Origin: an uncultured Flavobacteriales bacterium
GTDB taxonomy: Bacteria; Bacteroidota; Bacteroidia; Flavobacteriales_D; Crocinitomicaceae
Length of the DNA stretch: 39,413 bases
Direction: 5' to 3'
NCBI GenBank assembly: GCA_905478665.1
Contig: CAJQJL010000056.1
Coordinates: forward strand, 1 to 39,413
The notes under the pieces were generated by a model. That model searched no databases. It worked only from the letters and a program-made list of their open reading frames with translations, and was not told the DNA's origin. Made by a program: the position numbers and the translations under genes. This document shows, piece by piece, positions 1 through 7,571 of this stretch (the stretch's first letter is position 1; each line of letters opens with the position of its first letter).

Positions 1-222
1 CAGAAAATCGCACCGTACATGATCAATACATGGGAGAACATTGAAGAAGATGGGTCTAGAACAGAATACTTGGGTGTTGACAACGGAGCGATGACGTACA
101 TGTTGATTAACGCTGTGAAAGAACAGCAAGAGGTGATCGAATCGCAAGATGAAGAGATGGATGAATTGCGTCAAATGATTTTGCAATTGCAGAAGAAGGT
201 TGATGCGATGGAAGAAAAATAA
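1..222 (+). CDS. C-terminal end of a tail-fibre/S74-type surface protein (5' partial)
   Basis: The reading frame is open from base 1 (reads QKIAPYM before the first internal Met at 19), so this is the 3' end of a longer gene that starts outside the window. The visible 73 residues contain a TEYLGVDNGAMTYMLINAVK stretch followed by KEQQEVIESQ and a heptad-like coiled coil (roughly the last 40 residues). In the Bacteroidota this pattern (domain, then VKEQQ, then short coiled coil) ends many 'tail fiber domain-containing' proteins, whose peptidase-S74-like C-terminus acts as an intramolecular trimerisation chaperone. The assignment rests on this ending only, because the catalytic Ser-Lys part of S74 is upstream. 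It could instead be the end of another coiled-coil surface protein. A strong terminator follows 17 bp after the stop. Confidence 0.5.
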   Translation, partial: QKIAPYMINTWENIEEDGSRTEYLGVDNGAMTYMLINAVKEQQEVIESQDEEMDELRQMILQLQKKVDAMEEK

Positions 223-238
223 AACGAAGACACATGTT

Positions 239-268
239 AAAAGGCTCTCCATTGGGGAGTCTTTTTTG
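239..268 (+). terminator. Rho-independent terminator after the partial surface-protein gene
   Basis: A 12-bp stem (239-250 paired with 254-265, with two G-T wobbles) closes on a 3-nt ATT loop and its 3' side runs into a T tract. It lies 17 bp after the stop codon at 222 and just before the end of the convergent gene at 280. The A run at the left base gives about four Ts on the minus strand, so it may also work weakly for the convergent gene. Confidence 0.85.
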
Positions 269-279
269 TTTGCCAAATC

Positions 280-1017
280 TCATTCATACTCCTGGAGGTA
301 CACCTTCACCAATTCCGTGAAATCAGAACGCTCTATGTGGTCAGTGAAGTCCTTCTTCGGGTCAACTACGAGCCGCCATCGTTTCTTCAGCTCAACCCAT
401 TCGGCAATTAGCTGAGCATTCGTTTGCTCATGTGCATCCTTACCCATGGATGCAAAGACTTCCTTCATCAAGGAGAACAACTCCCCTTTATCGTTTCTAC
501 CTCTCAAGTAAATCCAATTGCCAGAAGTCACATCATTGAAGCCCCTTCTGAATTTTTCAAAATTCACATAAAAACTTCGTCCCAATTGACCATGGACTTT
601 GAGCTCATTCTGTAAGCTATCAATGACCTTATCTTTATTCGCTGCAATGTCAGAGTCCTTCCCTAATTTCATCAACTCCAGCATTTTCTGCTTCTTTTCC
701 TTAATGGTGGATTGCGCATGTTCTCCTTCGGGGTGATCCAAAATATGTAAATCCCAAATTTCTGCAATCGCTTCATCTGAACTTGGTGGATCTCCTGCAG
801 CTAACATTGAAATCACTTCTCCAGTTCCAAAAAATAATGACAGTACAATAGACAAAACAAAATAATTTCGAATAGCCTTAAGCATAGGTTCTCGAACCTG
901 TTCATTCTTTTGTTCTCTTGAAAGAAGACGATAGGCTAAAATTGCTAAAGCAAGTGCTATTCCAATAGCTCCGTACGCTAAAAAATCAATGAAGTTCAAT
1001 CCAGCAGTATCTTCCAT
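280..1017 (-). CDS. Hypothetical protein with two N-terminal membrane helices
   Basis: This 245-residue protein is not recognised. Two hydrophobic segments are visible at about residues 12-32 and 52-72, separated by a charged loop (SREQKNEQVREP). The rest, about 170 residues, is charged, soluble and mainly helical by composition, with many Lys/Glu and several Trp, and would face one side of the inner membrane. No catalytic motif or known domain could be seen. The only upstream Met in frame is at the called start. It is transcribed alone, convergent with the gene ending at 222 and 142 bp downstream of the M23 peptidase gene on the same strand. A palindrome (1057-1084) lies in its upstream region. 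Confidence 0.7.
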   Translation of the reverse strand: MEDTAGLNFIDFLAYGAIGIALALAILAYRLLSREQKNEQVREPMLKAIRNYFVLSIVLSLFFGTGEVISMLAAGDPPSSDEAIAEIWDLHILDHPEGEHAQSTIKEKKQKMLELMKLGKDSDIAANKDKVIDSLQNELKVHGQLGRSFYVNFEKFRRGFNDVTSGNWIYLRGRNDKGELFSLMKEVFASMGKDAHEQTNAQLIAEWVELKKRWRLVVDPKKDFTDHIERSDFTELVKVYLQEYE

Positions 1018-1056
1018 AGTGATGGGTGTTTACACTGCGAATATAAGGCTAACTGA

Positions 1057-1084
1057 TGATTTATGCACAAGTGTCCATAAATCA
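1057..1084. repeat. Imperfect palindrome upstream of the membrane-protein gene
   Basis: Perfect 9-bp arms TGATTTATG (1057-1065) and CATAAATCA (1076-1084) flank a 10-bp spacer that itself contains CAC-AA-GTG. The element lies 40-67 bp upstream of the start codon at 1017 on the minus strand, a normal place for an operator or a 5'-UTR hairpin. The right arm overlaps the 12-mer AATCAGGTATTT (1080-1091), which occurs again at 12881. No poly-T tract follows in either direction, so a terminator is unlikely. Confidence 0.55.
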
Positions 1085-1159
1085 GGTATTTGTTGCAAAC
1101 GCCGTCGATAGCAAAATTAGTGAGATATTATTCTGAGCATTTAGATGACCCAGACATCC

Positions 1160-1756
1160 TCATTCAACAGATCTGTGCGCTTCAATAAATTTGGTTGGGT
1201 CCAAATATCCCTGCGTATCTCTACTGTACCCTCCACCAATTGGAAGGTCAAATGCATCACGGATTTCGAGATGTAAGTGAGCGTTGTATTGTCCATGAGC
1301 CGTACCAATTGTGCCGATGGGTTCTCCTTCTTCTATCCAGCTATCTGCACTCGCTAAAATCTCGTTGCAATGTGCATAAAGCGATTCCACCTTTGTCCCA
1401 TCTTTTAAAAAATGCTTGATGCGAACTACATTCCCCCAACCACCTTCAATGTCTTCCGCAAAAGACACATAACCATTTGCTATTGCGTAAATTGTATCTC
1501 CCAAATCAGAGTTCCCTCCAGTTATTGCATTCCAATCATCACCGAGATGGGTATTCTTTCCGAACGGCTGAGCATTGTAATAGCCTTTTGCATTTGGTTT
1601 GCCCACGGGATAGTTGAAATGATTGGCCCATTGACTTGGTAAAATTGAGTCTTGAACTGTGACCTGAGTACAAATTTCTTCATCACTGGATTGAGCGAAT
1701 GGTCCATTTTCGCAGGAAAACAAGAATGGAAGAATGAATAAATACAATTTCTTCAT
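1160..1756 (-). CDS. M23-family metallopeptidase lipoprotein
   Basis: This 198-residue exported protein resembles LytM/M23 zinc endopeptidases, which cut peptide cross-bridges or stems of peptidoglycan. The N-terminus MKKLYLFILPFLFSC is a lipoprotein signal with the lipobox Cys at residue 15, so it is probably membrane-anchored in the periplasm. The zinc-site motifs are complete: H70-x3-D74 (HLGDD) and H160-x-H162 (HLH), with the usual H129 (YAHC) between them. The length matches a minimal single-domain M23 enzyme. The substrate is not shown by the sequence, since some M23 enzymes act on proteins. It lies 93 bp downstream of the hydroxyproline operon on the same strand, a gap that leaves co-transcription open. 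Confidence 0.85.
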   Translation of the reverse strand: MKKLYLFILPFLFSCENGPFAQSSDEEICTQVTVQDSILPSQWANHFNYPVGKPNAKGYYNAQPFGKNTHLGDDWNAITGGNSDLGDTIYAIANGYVSFAEDIEGGWGNVVRIKHFLKDGTKVESLYAHCNEILASADSWIEEGEPIGTIGTAHGQYNAHLHLEIRDAFDLPIGGGYSRDTQGYLDPTKFIEAHRSVE

Positions 1757-1849
1757 GCCCTATTAATGAAGAAATTGACGATAGTAACATTATTCGTCTC
1801 TGCTTAGAGTATGAATCGTAATTAATGAGGCTATGTTGCTTGGAACAAC

Positions 1850-3082
1850 TTAGAAAGAAAATTGATCTATACTCACGCTCGTGGTACTTCCAGATACAAG
1901 TTCCTCAACCAACTTTCCAGTTGCAGGTCCCAAACTCAAGCCCATCATGGCATGGCCCGTAGCGACAATCAAATTTGAAAAATTTGAAGATCTGGAAATA
2001 TAGGGCAAACCTGTTGGAGTACACGGTCGAAAGCCGTGCCATACCTCATCGGTTGGTGGCGATTGCATCTTAAATTCTGGGTAGAATGCATTGACTGTAT
2101 CAACAATTCCTTGAACGCGATTAGGATTGATTGCATGATCTCCAGTATGTGTGATTTCCATTGTTCCACCAAAACGAACCGTATTTCCCATTGGTGTAAC
2201 GGCCACTTTTCCTTCACATAAAATTGATGGGATCGAAGGTTTTGCTCCCTCGTTCTGAAGATCAAAACTGTATCCCTTTCCTGGAAGGACTTGCAGTTTA
2301 ACACCAAACTTTTTCGCCACTTCTGGACTCCAGGCTCCAGCACAGATCACAAATTCGTCCCCTAGGATATTGATGTTTTTCACCTCCACAGATGAGATAT
2401 TTCCTCCCTGAATATCAACGCTTGAAATGCTCGCCTTTTTTAGCAAATTGACTTTCATCTTTTCGCACTCGTCCTTCAAAAATTGCATCAATAAGCTTGG
2501 GGAAAGATGCGCATCACTCTTGTAATGAACAGCACCAGCGACGTCAATTGGCAATGCTCCCTCAAGATTCGCGACCTCGGCCTTTTCAAGAAATTCAACT
2601 TCCAAACCCAATTTTTGAGCTTCTCTACCAGCATGGATTTCCTCCGCTCCAACATAATCTGAACGGTATAACATTAACAAGCCCTTCTCTTCATATTGAA
2701 AGTTTGCCGATTGCGAAAGATCTTGATACAATTCCTTACTTAAGAGAGAAAGATCGCGCAAAGCCGGCATTGACTTTTCGACGTGCTTTTTTGTAGAGTG
2801 TTTGTAAAATTGACGTCCCCAAGAAAGGAGTTCTCGGTTTAATCTTGGACGAACATAAAATGGACTCTTGCTGTTAAACATCCATTTGATTCCTTGAGAA
2901 ATCATCCCCGGTTGAGCAAGAGGAATGACGTGTGAAGGAACAATCATCCCCGCATTTCCATATGAACAACCATCATTCATGTCCGAATGATCAATCACCG
3001 TTACTTTATGACCTTCCTTGGCTAGGTAATATGCCGAGCATAACCCAACGACTCCTCCTCCTATGATGACAACTTTCTTCAT
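1850..3082 (-). CDS. FAD-dependent D-amino-acid oxidoreductase, probably cis-4-hydroxy-D-proline dehydrogenase/oxidase
   Basis: This 410-residue member of the DadA/DAAO family would oxidise cis-4-hydroxy-D-proline to 1-pyrroline-4-hydroxy-2-carboxylate. The N-terminal dinucleotide-binding motif VVIIGGGVVGLCSAYYLAKEG begins at residue 4, followed by the FAD-ribose acidic residue in VTVIDHSD. Near the C-terminus, VWHGFRPCTPTGLPYI and NLIVATGHAMMGLSLGP are the usual DadA-family FAD-contact segments. The substrate comes from context: its gene overlaps by 1 bp the hydroxyproline epimerase gene, and the two remaining pathway enzymes lie immediately upstream. In other bacteria this step is catalysed by HypO or LhpBEF. 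By sequence alone it could be a generic D-amino-acid dehydrogenase. It is the last gene of the four-gene run. Confidence 0.85.
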   Translation of the reverse strand: MKKVVIIGGGVVGLCSAYYLAKEGHKVTVIDHSDMNDGCSYGNAGMIVPSHVIPLAQPGMISQGIKWMFNSKSPFYVRPRLNRELLSWGRQFYKHSTKKHVEKSMPALRDLSLLSKELYQDLSQSANFQYEEKGLLMLYRSDYVGAEEIHAGREAQKLGLEVEFLEKAEVANLEGALPIDVAGAVHYKSDAHLSPSLLMQFLKDECEKMKVNLLKKASISSVDIQGGNISSVEVKNINILGDEFVICAGAWSPEVAKKFGVKLQVLPGKGYSFDLQNEGAKPSIPSILCEGKVAVTPMGNTVRFGGTMEITHTGDHAINPNRVQGIVDTVNAFYPEFKMQSPPTDEVWHGFRPCTPTGLPYISRSSNFSNLIVATGHAMMGLSLGPATGKLVEELVSGSTTSVSIDQFSF

Positions 3083-4089
3083 TAAATTACTTGAAATCCA
3101 AATGCGTAGGGATCGTCCTCATCTATGATAATGGTATTGTATCCCGTGATTCTCGCCCATCCTTCGATGCTTGGAATGATTGCTTTTTTTCCTGCCAATT
3201 CTGTCTCTTCTTCAATTCGCCCGATGAATTTTGAGCCAATGATACTTTCGTGGACAAACTTGTCTCCTTTCTTTAATTTTCCTTTTGCATACCATTGGGC
3301 CATTCGTGCTGAGGTCCCTGTCCCGCATGGGGATCGATCAATGGCTTTATCTCCATAAAAAACAGCATTTCTCGCAGTAGCGTCGTCGGAAAGAGTTTCC
3401 CCGGCCCACAATAAATGGCTTAAGCCACCAATGGTTGAATCCTCTGGATGCTGAAAGGTGTATTTCGTATTCATCTCCTTCCGAATTTCACGACTCCATG
3501 AAATCAATTGGTCAGCTGTATGGTTTTGAATGCCTTTAAAATTTTCTTGTGGATCGACGATGGCGTAATAATTTCCACCGTACGCAACGTCAACTTTCAA
3601 GGTTCCCAATTCGGGACATGTCACTTCCAATTGCTCGCTATCGAGGTAGGATTTTATGTTCGTTAAACGCACCGAAGTCACTTTCTCTCCCTCTTGTAGA
3701 TAATCAACATGTACTAATCCAGCAGGTGTTTCCAAGCGCAATTTACCAGGTATTTTCGGCTTGACCAGACCTTCTTCAATCATCACGGTCACCGTTCCAA
3801 TTGTTCCATGTCCACACATTGGTAAACAACCGCTCGTCTCAATGTACAAGATGCCAACATCATTCAGAGGGTCACTCGGTGGATACAAAATACTTCCACT
3901 CATCATATCATGACCACGCGGTTCGAACATCAAACCTTTGCGAATCCAATCGAACTCCTGTAGAAAGTGCTGACGTTTTTCACTCATTGAATCACCAACA
4001 AGCTCTGGGCCACCCTCTACAATTACACGTACGGGATTCCCACATGTATGCGCATCAATACAGACGAATGTTTGATGAATTTTAGGCAT
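3082..4089 (-). CDS. 4-hydroxyproline 2-epimerase (proline racemase family)
   Basis: This 335-residue member of the proline racemase family interconverts trans-4-hydroxy-L-proline and cis-4-hydroxy-D-proline, the entry reaction of bacterial hydroxyproline breakdown. Both catalytic cysteines are present: C92 in LPMCGHGTIG and C255 in DRSPCGTGTSARMA. Two Cys mark the epimerase/racemase type, whereas the related trans-3-hydroxyproline dehydratases carry Thr at the second position. The preference for hydroxyproline over proline is inferred from the neighbouring enzymes and is not read from the binding site. The gene overlaps the dehydrogenase gene downstream by 1 bp and the aldehyde dehydrogenase gene upstream by 8 bp. 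Equivalent genes are called hypRE or lhpA elsewhere. Confidence 0.92.
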   Translation of the reverse strand: MPKIHQTFVCIDAHTCGNPVRVIVEGGPELVGDSMSEKRQHFLQEFDWIRKGLMFEPRGHDMMSGSILYPPSDPLNDVGILYIETSGCLPMCGHGTIGTVTVMIEEGLVKPKIPGKLRLETPAGLVHVDYLQEGEKVTSVRLTNIKSYLDSEQLEVTCPELGTLKVDVAYGGNYYAIVDPQENFKGIQNHTADQLISWSREIRKEMNTKYTFQHPEDSTIGGLSHLLWAGETLSDDATARNAVFYGDKAIDRSPCGTGTSARMAQWYAKGKLKKGDKFVHESIIGSKFIGRIEEETELAGKKAIIPSIEGWARITGYNTIIIDEDDPYAFGFQVI

Positions 4090-5608
4090 TCTTCAGTTCA
4101 TTTGGAAGTAATTCCATTGGGAAATCTTGATAGGATATCGGTCTAATCCAACGTTTAATTGAATGCAATCCAACCGCGGTAAATCGAGAATCTGTTGACG
4201 ATGGATAGGGTCCACCATGGTTCATCGCCGGACAGACTTCTACCCCCGTTGGAACTCCATTAAAAATGATTCGTCCAACACGGTGCTGTAATTCATCCAC
4301 GACATCAGTCAGCGATGGTATCTCCGAATCTTCTGCCAGTATTGTTCCCGTCAATTGCCCTTCCAGACCTTCTATAATTTTCAATAATTGCTCCTTATTT
4401 TCGCACTTCACGATAATGGAAAACGGGCCGAAAACCTCCTGATGCAGCTTAGGGTTCTCCAGAAAAGAAGCTCCATTGACTGTTGCAACCGCCTGATCTG
4501 CAAAATTTCCATCCGTCGGAACCTCGTTTGAAAGCATTGTCACCCCAGCTTGTTCAGTAACTTCTGTTTTCAAGTTTGAGTAAGCCCGTTTGATGTTCGG
4601 GTGTAACATACACATTGGATCAATCTCCACAATTTTAGCTGCCAAACGACTAGCAAATACATCCAGCTCAGGACTGTCTACTGCAAGTATCAATCCTGGG
4701 TTTGTACAAAACTGTCCTGTCCCCAAAGTAATAGAACCTGCATACGTATCTGCCCAAGAATCTCCTTTCGATTCCAAAGCACCTTGAGAAATAACAACTG
4801 GATTAATGCTTCCCATTTCGGCAAATACTGGAATCGGTTCGGGTCTTTGATTTGCTATATCATACAACGCTCGACCACCACGAATACTTCCTGTAAAACC
4901 AACAGCCTTCACCTTTGGATCATTCACAAGTTGGATACCTACCTCAATACCTTTACTATTCAAATTTGAAAATACACCGTTAGGCATTCCCGTCTTTTCT
5001 GCAGCTTTGATAATTGCCGAAGCGACTAATTCTCCCGTTCCAGCGTGCATCGGGTGACTCTTTACAATCACTGGGCAACCAGCAGCAAGCGCACTCGCTG
5101 TATCACCACCCGCTGTTGAATAGGCAAGCGGGAAATTACTCGATCCAAAAACAACCACCGGCCCCAAAGGAATATACGTTTTTCTCAAATCTGGTTTCGG
5201 CATCGGTTCACGATCTGGAATGGCCAAATCTATCGCCGTCTCCATCCAGTTGCCCTTTCGAAGCATTTCTGCAAACGATCGCAATTGAAACATCGTTCTT
5301 CCACGTTCTCCTTGTGCCCTTCCTTGTGGTAATCCTGATTCTTGGCAGTATACCTCAATCAATTCATCTCCCAGATTTTCAATCTCATCCGCGATTGCAT
5401 CTAAAAAAGCAGCGCGTTCTTCAGGCGAACTTTTTCTGAATGTTTTAAATGCCTGAGAAGCTAACCGAGTAGCTTCATCTATCTCATTTTTGGTAGCCTC
5501 AGTACACTCCCATTTGTTCTCAGTGTTAAGCTTTGGGTTGATTGTTCGATATGTTACGCTACCTTCTGCAGACCTTCTAGATCCAATATAATTCTGTCCT
5601 GTTATCAT
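4082..5608 (-). CDS. 2-oxoglutarate semialdehyde dehydrogenase (NAD(P)+-dependent)
   Basis: This 508-residue aldehyde dehydrogenase would oxidise 2-oxoglutarate (alpha-ketoglutaric) semialdehyde to 2-oxoglutarate, feeding hydroxyproline carbon into the TCA cycle. The catalytic Cys is C301 in GTGQFCTNPG, the general base Glu is E264 in FAEMGSINP, and the cofactor-binding FTGSIRGG is at about 238-245. The FAEMGS/QFCTNPG signature and the long N-terminal region fit the ketoglutarate-semialdehyde branch found beside hydroxyproline or sugar-acid genes. It lies between the epimerase gene (8-bp overlap) and the deaminase gene (4-bp ATGA overlap), so it supplies the last step of the same pathway. Confidence 0.9.
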   Translation of the reverse strand: MITGQNYIGSRRSAEGSVTYRTINPKLNTENKWECTEATKNEIDEATRLASQAFKTFRKSSPEERAAFLDAIADEIENLGDELIEVYCQESGLPQGRAQGERGRTMFQLRSFAEMLRKGNWMETAIDLAIPDREPMPKPDLRKTYIPLGPVVVFGSSNFPLAYSTAGGDTASALAAGCPVIVKSHPMHAGTGELVASAIIKAAEKTGMPNGVFSNLNSKGIEVGIQLVNDPKVKAVGFTGSIRGGRALYDIANQRPEPIPVFAEMGSINPVVISQGALESKGDSWADTYAGSITLGTGQFCTNPGLILAVDSPELDVFASRLAAKIVEIDPMCMLHPNIKRAYSNLKTEVTEQAGVTMLSNEVPTDGNFADQAVATVNGASFLENPKLHQEVFGPFSIIVKCENKEQLLKIIEGLEGQLTGTILAEDSEIPSLTDVVDELQHRVGRIIFNGVPTGVEVCPAMNHGGPYPSSTDSRFTAVGLHSIKRWIRPISYQDFPMELLPNELKNA

Positions 5609-6531
5609 ACTTCTGTATAACTATTTTTATAATCTGGTAATGTTGGTCGCGCCTTCAGTCCTTCTTCAATAATTCCTAAAACCCGCGCTCGTTCATCTCC
5701 TATTAGTGGTAAGCGCGGAGCGCGGACATTTTCCGTTCCGATTCCCGTTGCAACTTCTGCCAATTTAATGTTTTGTACCAACTTTGTATTGATATCCAAT
5801 TCAAGCAGGGGTAAAAACCAGCGATAAATTTCCAATGCTTCCTCAGATCTTCCAGCTTTCGCAAGTTCATAAATGGCAACTGTTTCTGCAGGAAATGCAC
5901 AAACGAGTCCAGCGACCCATCCATCGGCTCCCATAAATAAACTTTCCAATGCCAAGGTATCAACGCCACTCAATATTTTAATTCGATCACCAAATCGATT
6001 TTTCAAACGTGTGATGTTCGACAAGTCTCGTGTTGATTCTTTTACTGCTTGAATGTTGGGACATTTTATCAATTCCTCAAACATATCCAGGGTAACTTCA
6101 ATCCCATAATCAACAGGGTTATTATAGACCATAATGGGCAGTTTTGTAGAGTTTGCTACCGATGTATAATACACAACCGTTTCTCTATCATCAGCCTTGT
6201 AACGCATCGGGGGCAGCATCATCAATCCACTTGCTCCATCTTCTTCCGCTTTACTTGCTACTTCAATGGCTGCTTTGGTTGTTTGCTCGGCAATATTGAT
6301 GATCACCGGAACTTTCCCGTTGACAATTCGCACTGCTTCGCGCACCAAGGTTCTTTTCTCTTCATCTGATAAAGTACTTGCTTCTCCAAGCGTTCCTCCC
6401 AAAATAATTCCGTGAACACCTGCTTCCAATTGCGCATGAATATTTTTTTCAAACATGCCCAAATCAAGCTCATCATTATCCGTGAACTTTGTGGTCACCG
6501 CAGGCATTACTCCTTTCCAATTTACGTACAT
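5605..6531 (-). CDS. DHDPS/NAL-family lyase, probable 1-pyrroline-4-hydroxy-2-carboxylate deaminase
   Basis: This 308-residue TIM-barrel protein of the dihydrodipicolinate synthase family would convert 1-pyrroline-4-hydroxy-2-carboxylate to 2-oxoglutarate semialdehyde and ammonia. The Schiff-base lysine is K164 (IQAVKEST), the conserved Tyr is Y136 (IMVYNNP) and the substrate loop GGTLGE is at 45-50. Length and motifs are typical of the family. Family members have varied substrates (DapA, NanA, KDG aldolase), so the specific reaction rests on the operon: the epimerase, the D-hydroxyproline oxidoreductase and the semialdehyde dehydrogenase follow with overlaps of 1-8 bp. It is the first gene of the run, with a promoter-like element at 6555-6562, and is divergent from an AraC-type regulator. 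Confidence 0.85.
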   Translation of the reverse strand: MYVNWKGVMPAVTTKFTDNDELDLGMFEKNIHAQLEAGVHGIILGGTLGEASTLSDEEKRTLVREAVRIVNGKVPVIINIAEQTTKAAIEVASKAEEDGASGLMMLPPMRYKADDRETVVYYTSVANSTKLPIMVYNNPVDYGIEVTLDMFEELIKCPNIQAVKESTRDLSNITRLKNRFGDRIKILSGVDTLALESLFMGADGWVAGLVCAFPAETVAIYELAKAGRSEEALEIYRWFLPLLELDINTKLVQNIKLAEVATGIGTENVRAPRLPLIGDERARVLGIIEEGLKARPTLPDYKNSYTEV

Positions 6532-6554
6532 ACTAGTCTCTTCGATTTATGAAT

Positions 6555-6562
6555 CAAAGGTA
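6555..6562 (-). promoter_or_regulatory. Candidate -7 promoter element for the hydroxyproline operon
   Basis: On the minus strand the bases read TACCTTTG, an exact match to the Bacteroidota -7 consensus TAnnTTTG, about 23 bp before the start codon at 6531. No convincing TTG-type -33 box was found at the expected distance, which may mean dependence on an activator such as the divergently encoded AraC protein. Confidence 0.45.
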
Positions 6563-6672
6563 GGTTGAATTCAGGCTCTTCATTTTTTGAATTTTAACTA
6601 CAATTGATACTAAATTACCCAACAATTTCGCTTATTGGTTTGTTTTGTATTAATATTTGTAACATTGATATA

Positions 6673-7518
6673 ATGAAAGTGCTCCCGTTTAAAATACCGA
6701 AGCCAGAAAACAATGCCCTAATCTACCAAGTAGATCAAGGATCGGTGTTTTACAATAAGCTGCATCAACATGAAGAAATTCAGATTTCCCTAGTTCTTGA
6801 AGGCGAGGGAGATTTAGTCGTTGGGGACACCGTGAACCGTTATGCAAAAAATGACATCGTCGTAATTGGCGGAGACATTCCTCACTTATTTAGAAGTGAA
6901 GAAGGAAAAGGCGCACATATGTTAACCCTGTTTTTCACGAAAGAATCATTTGGTAAGTTCTTTTTTGATCTCATCGAACTGAAGGAACTTGCTTCCTTTT
7001 TCCGAAAAATTGAATCGGGAATTCGACTTCTAAGTAACAGGGAAGAAATAAAGATTTTATTTCTTGAACTCGAAGAATCATCGCATCTCGAACGTTTCAT
7101 TCGGTTTTTGAAAATCCTTAAAATTATTACCAAAAGTAAGACGGAACCACTGTCGTCATTTATCTATCAAAAGGTATATACTGAAGATGAAGGTGAGCGA
7201 ATGAGTAACGTCATGAACCACGCGATGAGTCACTTTAGCAATGATATAACATTGGATGAAATTGCGGCAATCGCCAATATGACTCCCAATGCCTTCTGTA
7301 GGTATTTTAAACAGCGAACAAACAAAACCTTCTTCCAATTTCTCACTGAAATCCGATTAGAGCATGCATGTCGCATCATCCTAAAGAACAAAGACCTATC
7401 AATTTCGGAAGTTTCTGACCTTTCCGGCTTTAAAAACATGTCGAATTTTAATCGAAAATTCAAACAGTACAAAGGAACCACTCCCACAACATTCAGGAAA
7501 TCCATCGTGAATCACTAA
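6673..7518 (+). CDS. AraC-family transcriptional regulator with N-terminal cupin domain
   Basis: This 281-residue one-component regulator has an N-terminal cupin-like sensor (about 1-130, with LHQHEEIQISLVLEGEG and GGDIPHLFRS) and a C-terminal AraC/XylS pair of helix-turn-helix motifs (about 180-280; LDEIAAIANMTPNAFCRYFK and ISEVSDLSGFKNMSNFNRKF). The frame is open upstream to 6604, but ATG 6673 is preferred because it starts MKVLPFKIPKP, a normal beginning for this family, and the extra 23 residues look like untranslated AT-rich DNA. It is divergent from the hydroxyproline operon (141 bp between starts) and 53 bp upstream of an MFS transporter. It probably senses hydroxyproline or a pathway intermediate and controls both arms. 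The ligand is inference. Confidence 0.88.
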   Translation: MKVLPFKIPKPENNALIYQVDQGSVFYNKLHQHEEIQISLVLEGEGDLVVGDTVNRYAKNDIVVIGGDIPHLFRSEEGKGAHMLTLFFTKESFGKFFFDLIELKELASFFRKIESGIRLLSNREEIKILFLELEESSHLERFIRFLKILKIITKSKTEPLSSFIYQKVYTEDEGERMSNVMNHAMSHFSNDITLDEIAAIANMTPNAFCRYFKQRTNKTFFQFLTEIRLEHACRIILKNKDLSISEVSDLSGFKNMSNFNRKFKQYKGTTPTTFRKSIVNH

Positions 7519-7571
7519 AGCATCGCTGTCATTGCATTATTCTGCTTATTTTGTGATTCAAAATAAAATTC

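Noticed and set aside
6604..6672. N-terminal extension of the AraC regulator
   Set aside because: The extra 23 residues look like translated AT-rich promoter DNA in the divergent intergenic region, and the family normally starts near MKVLPFKIP.
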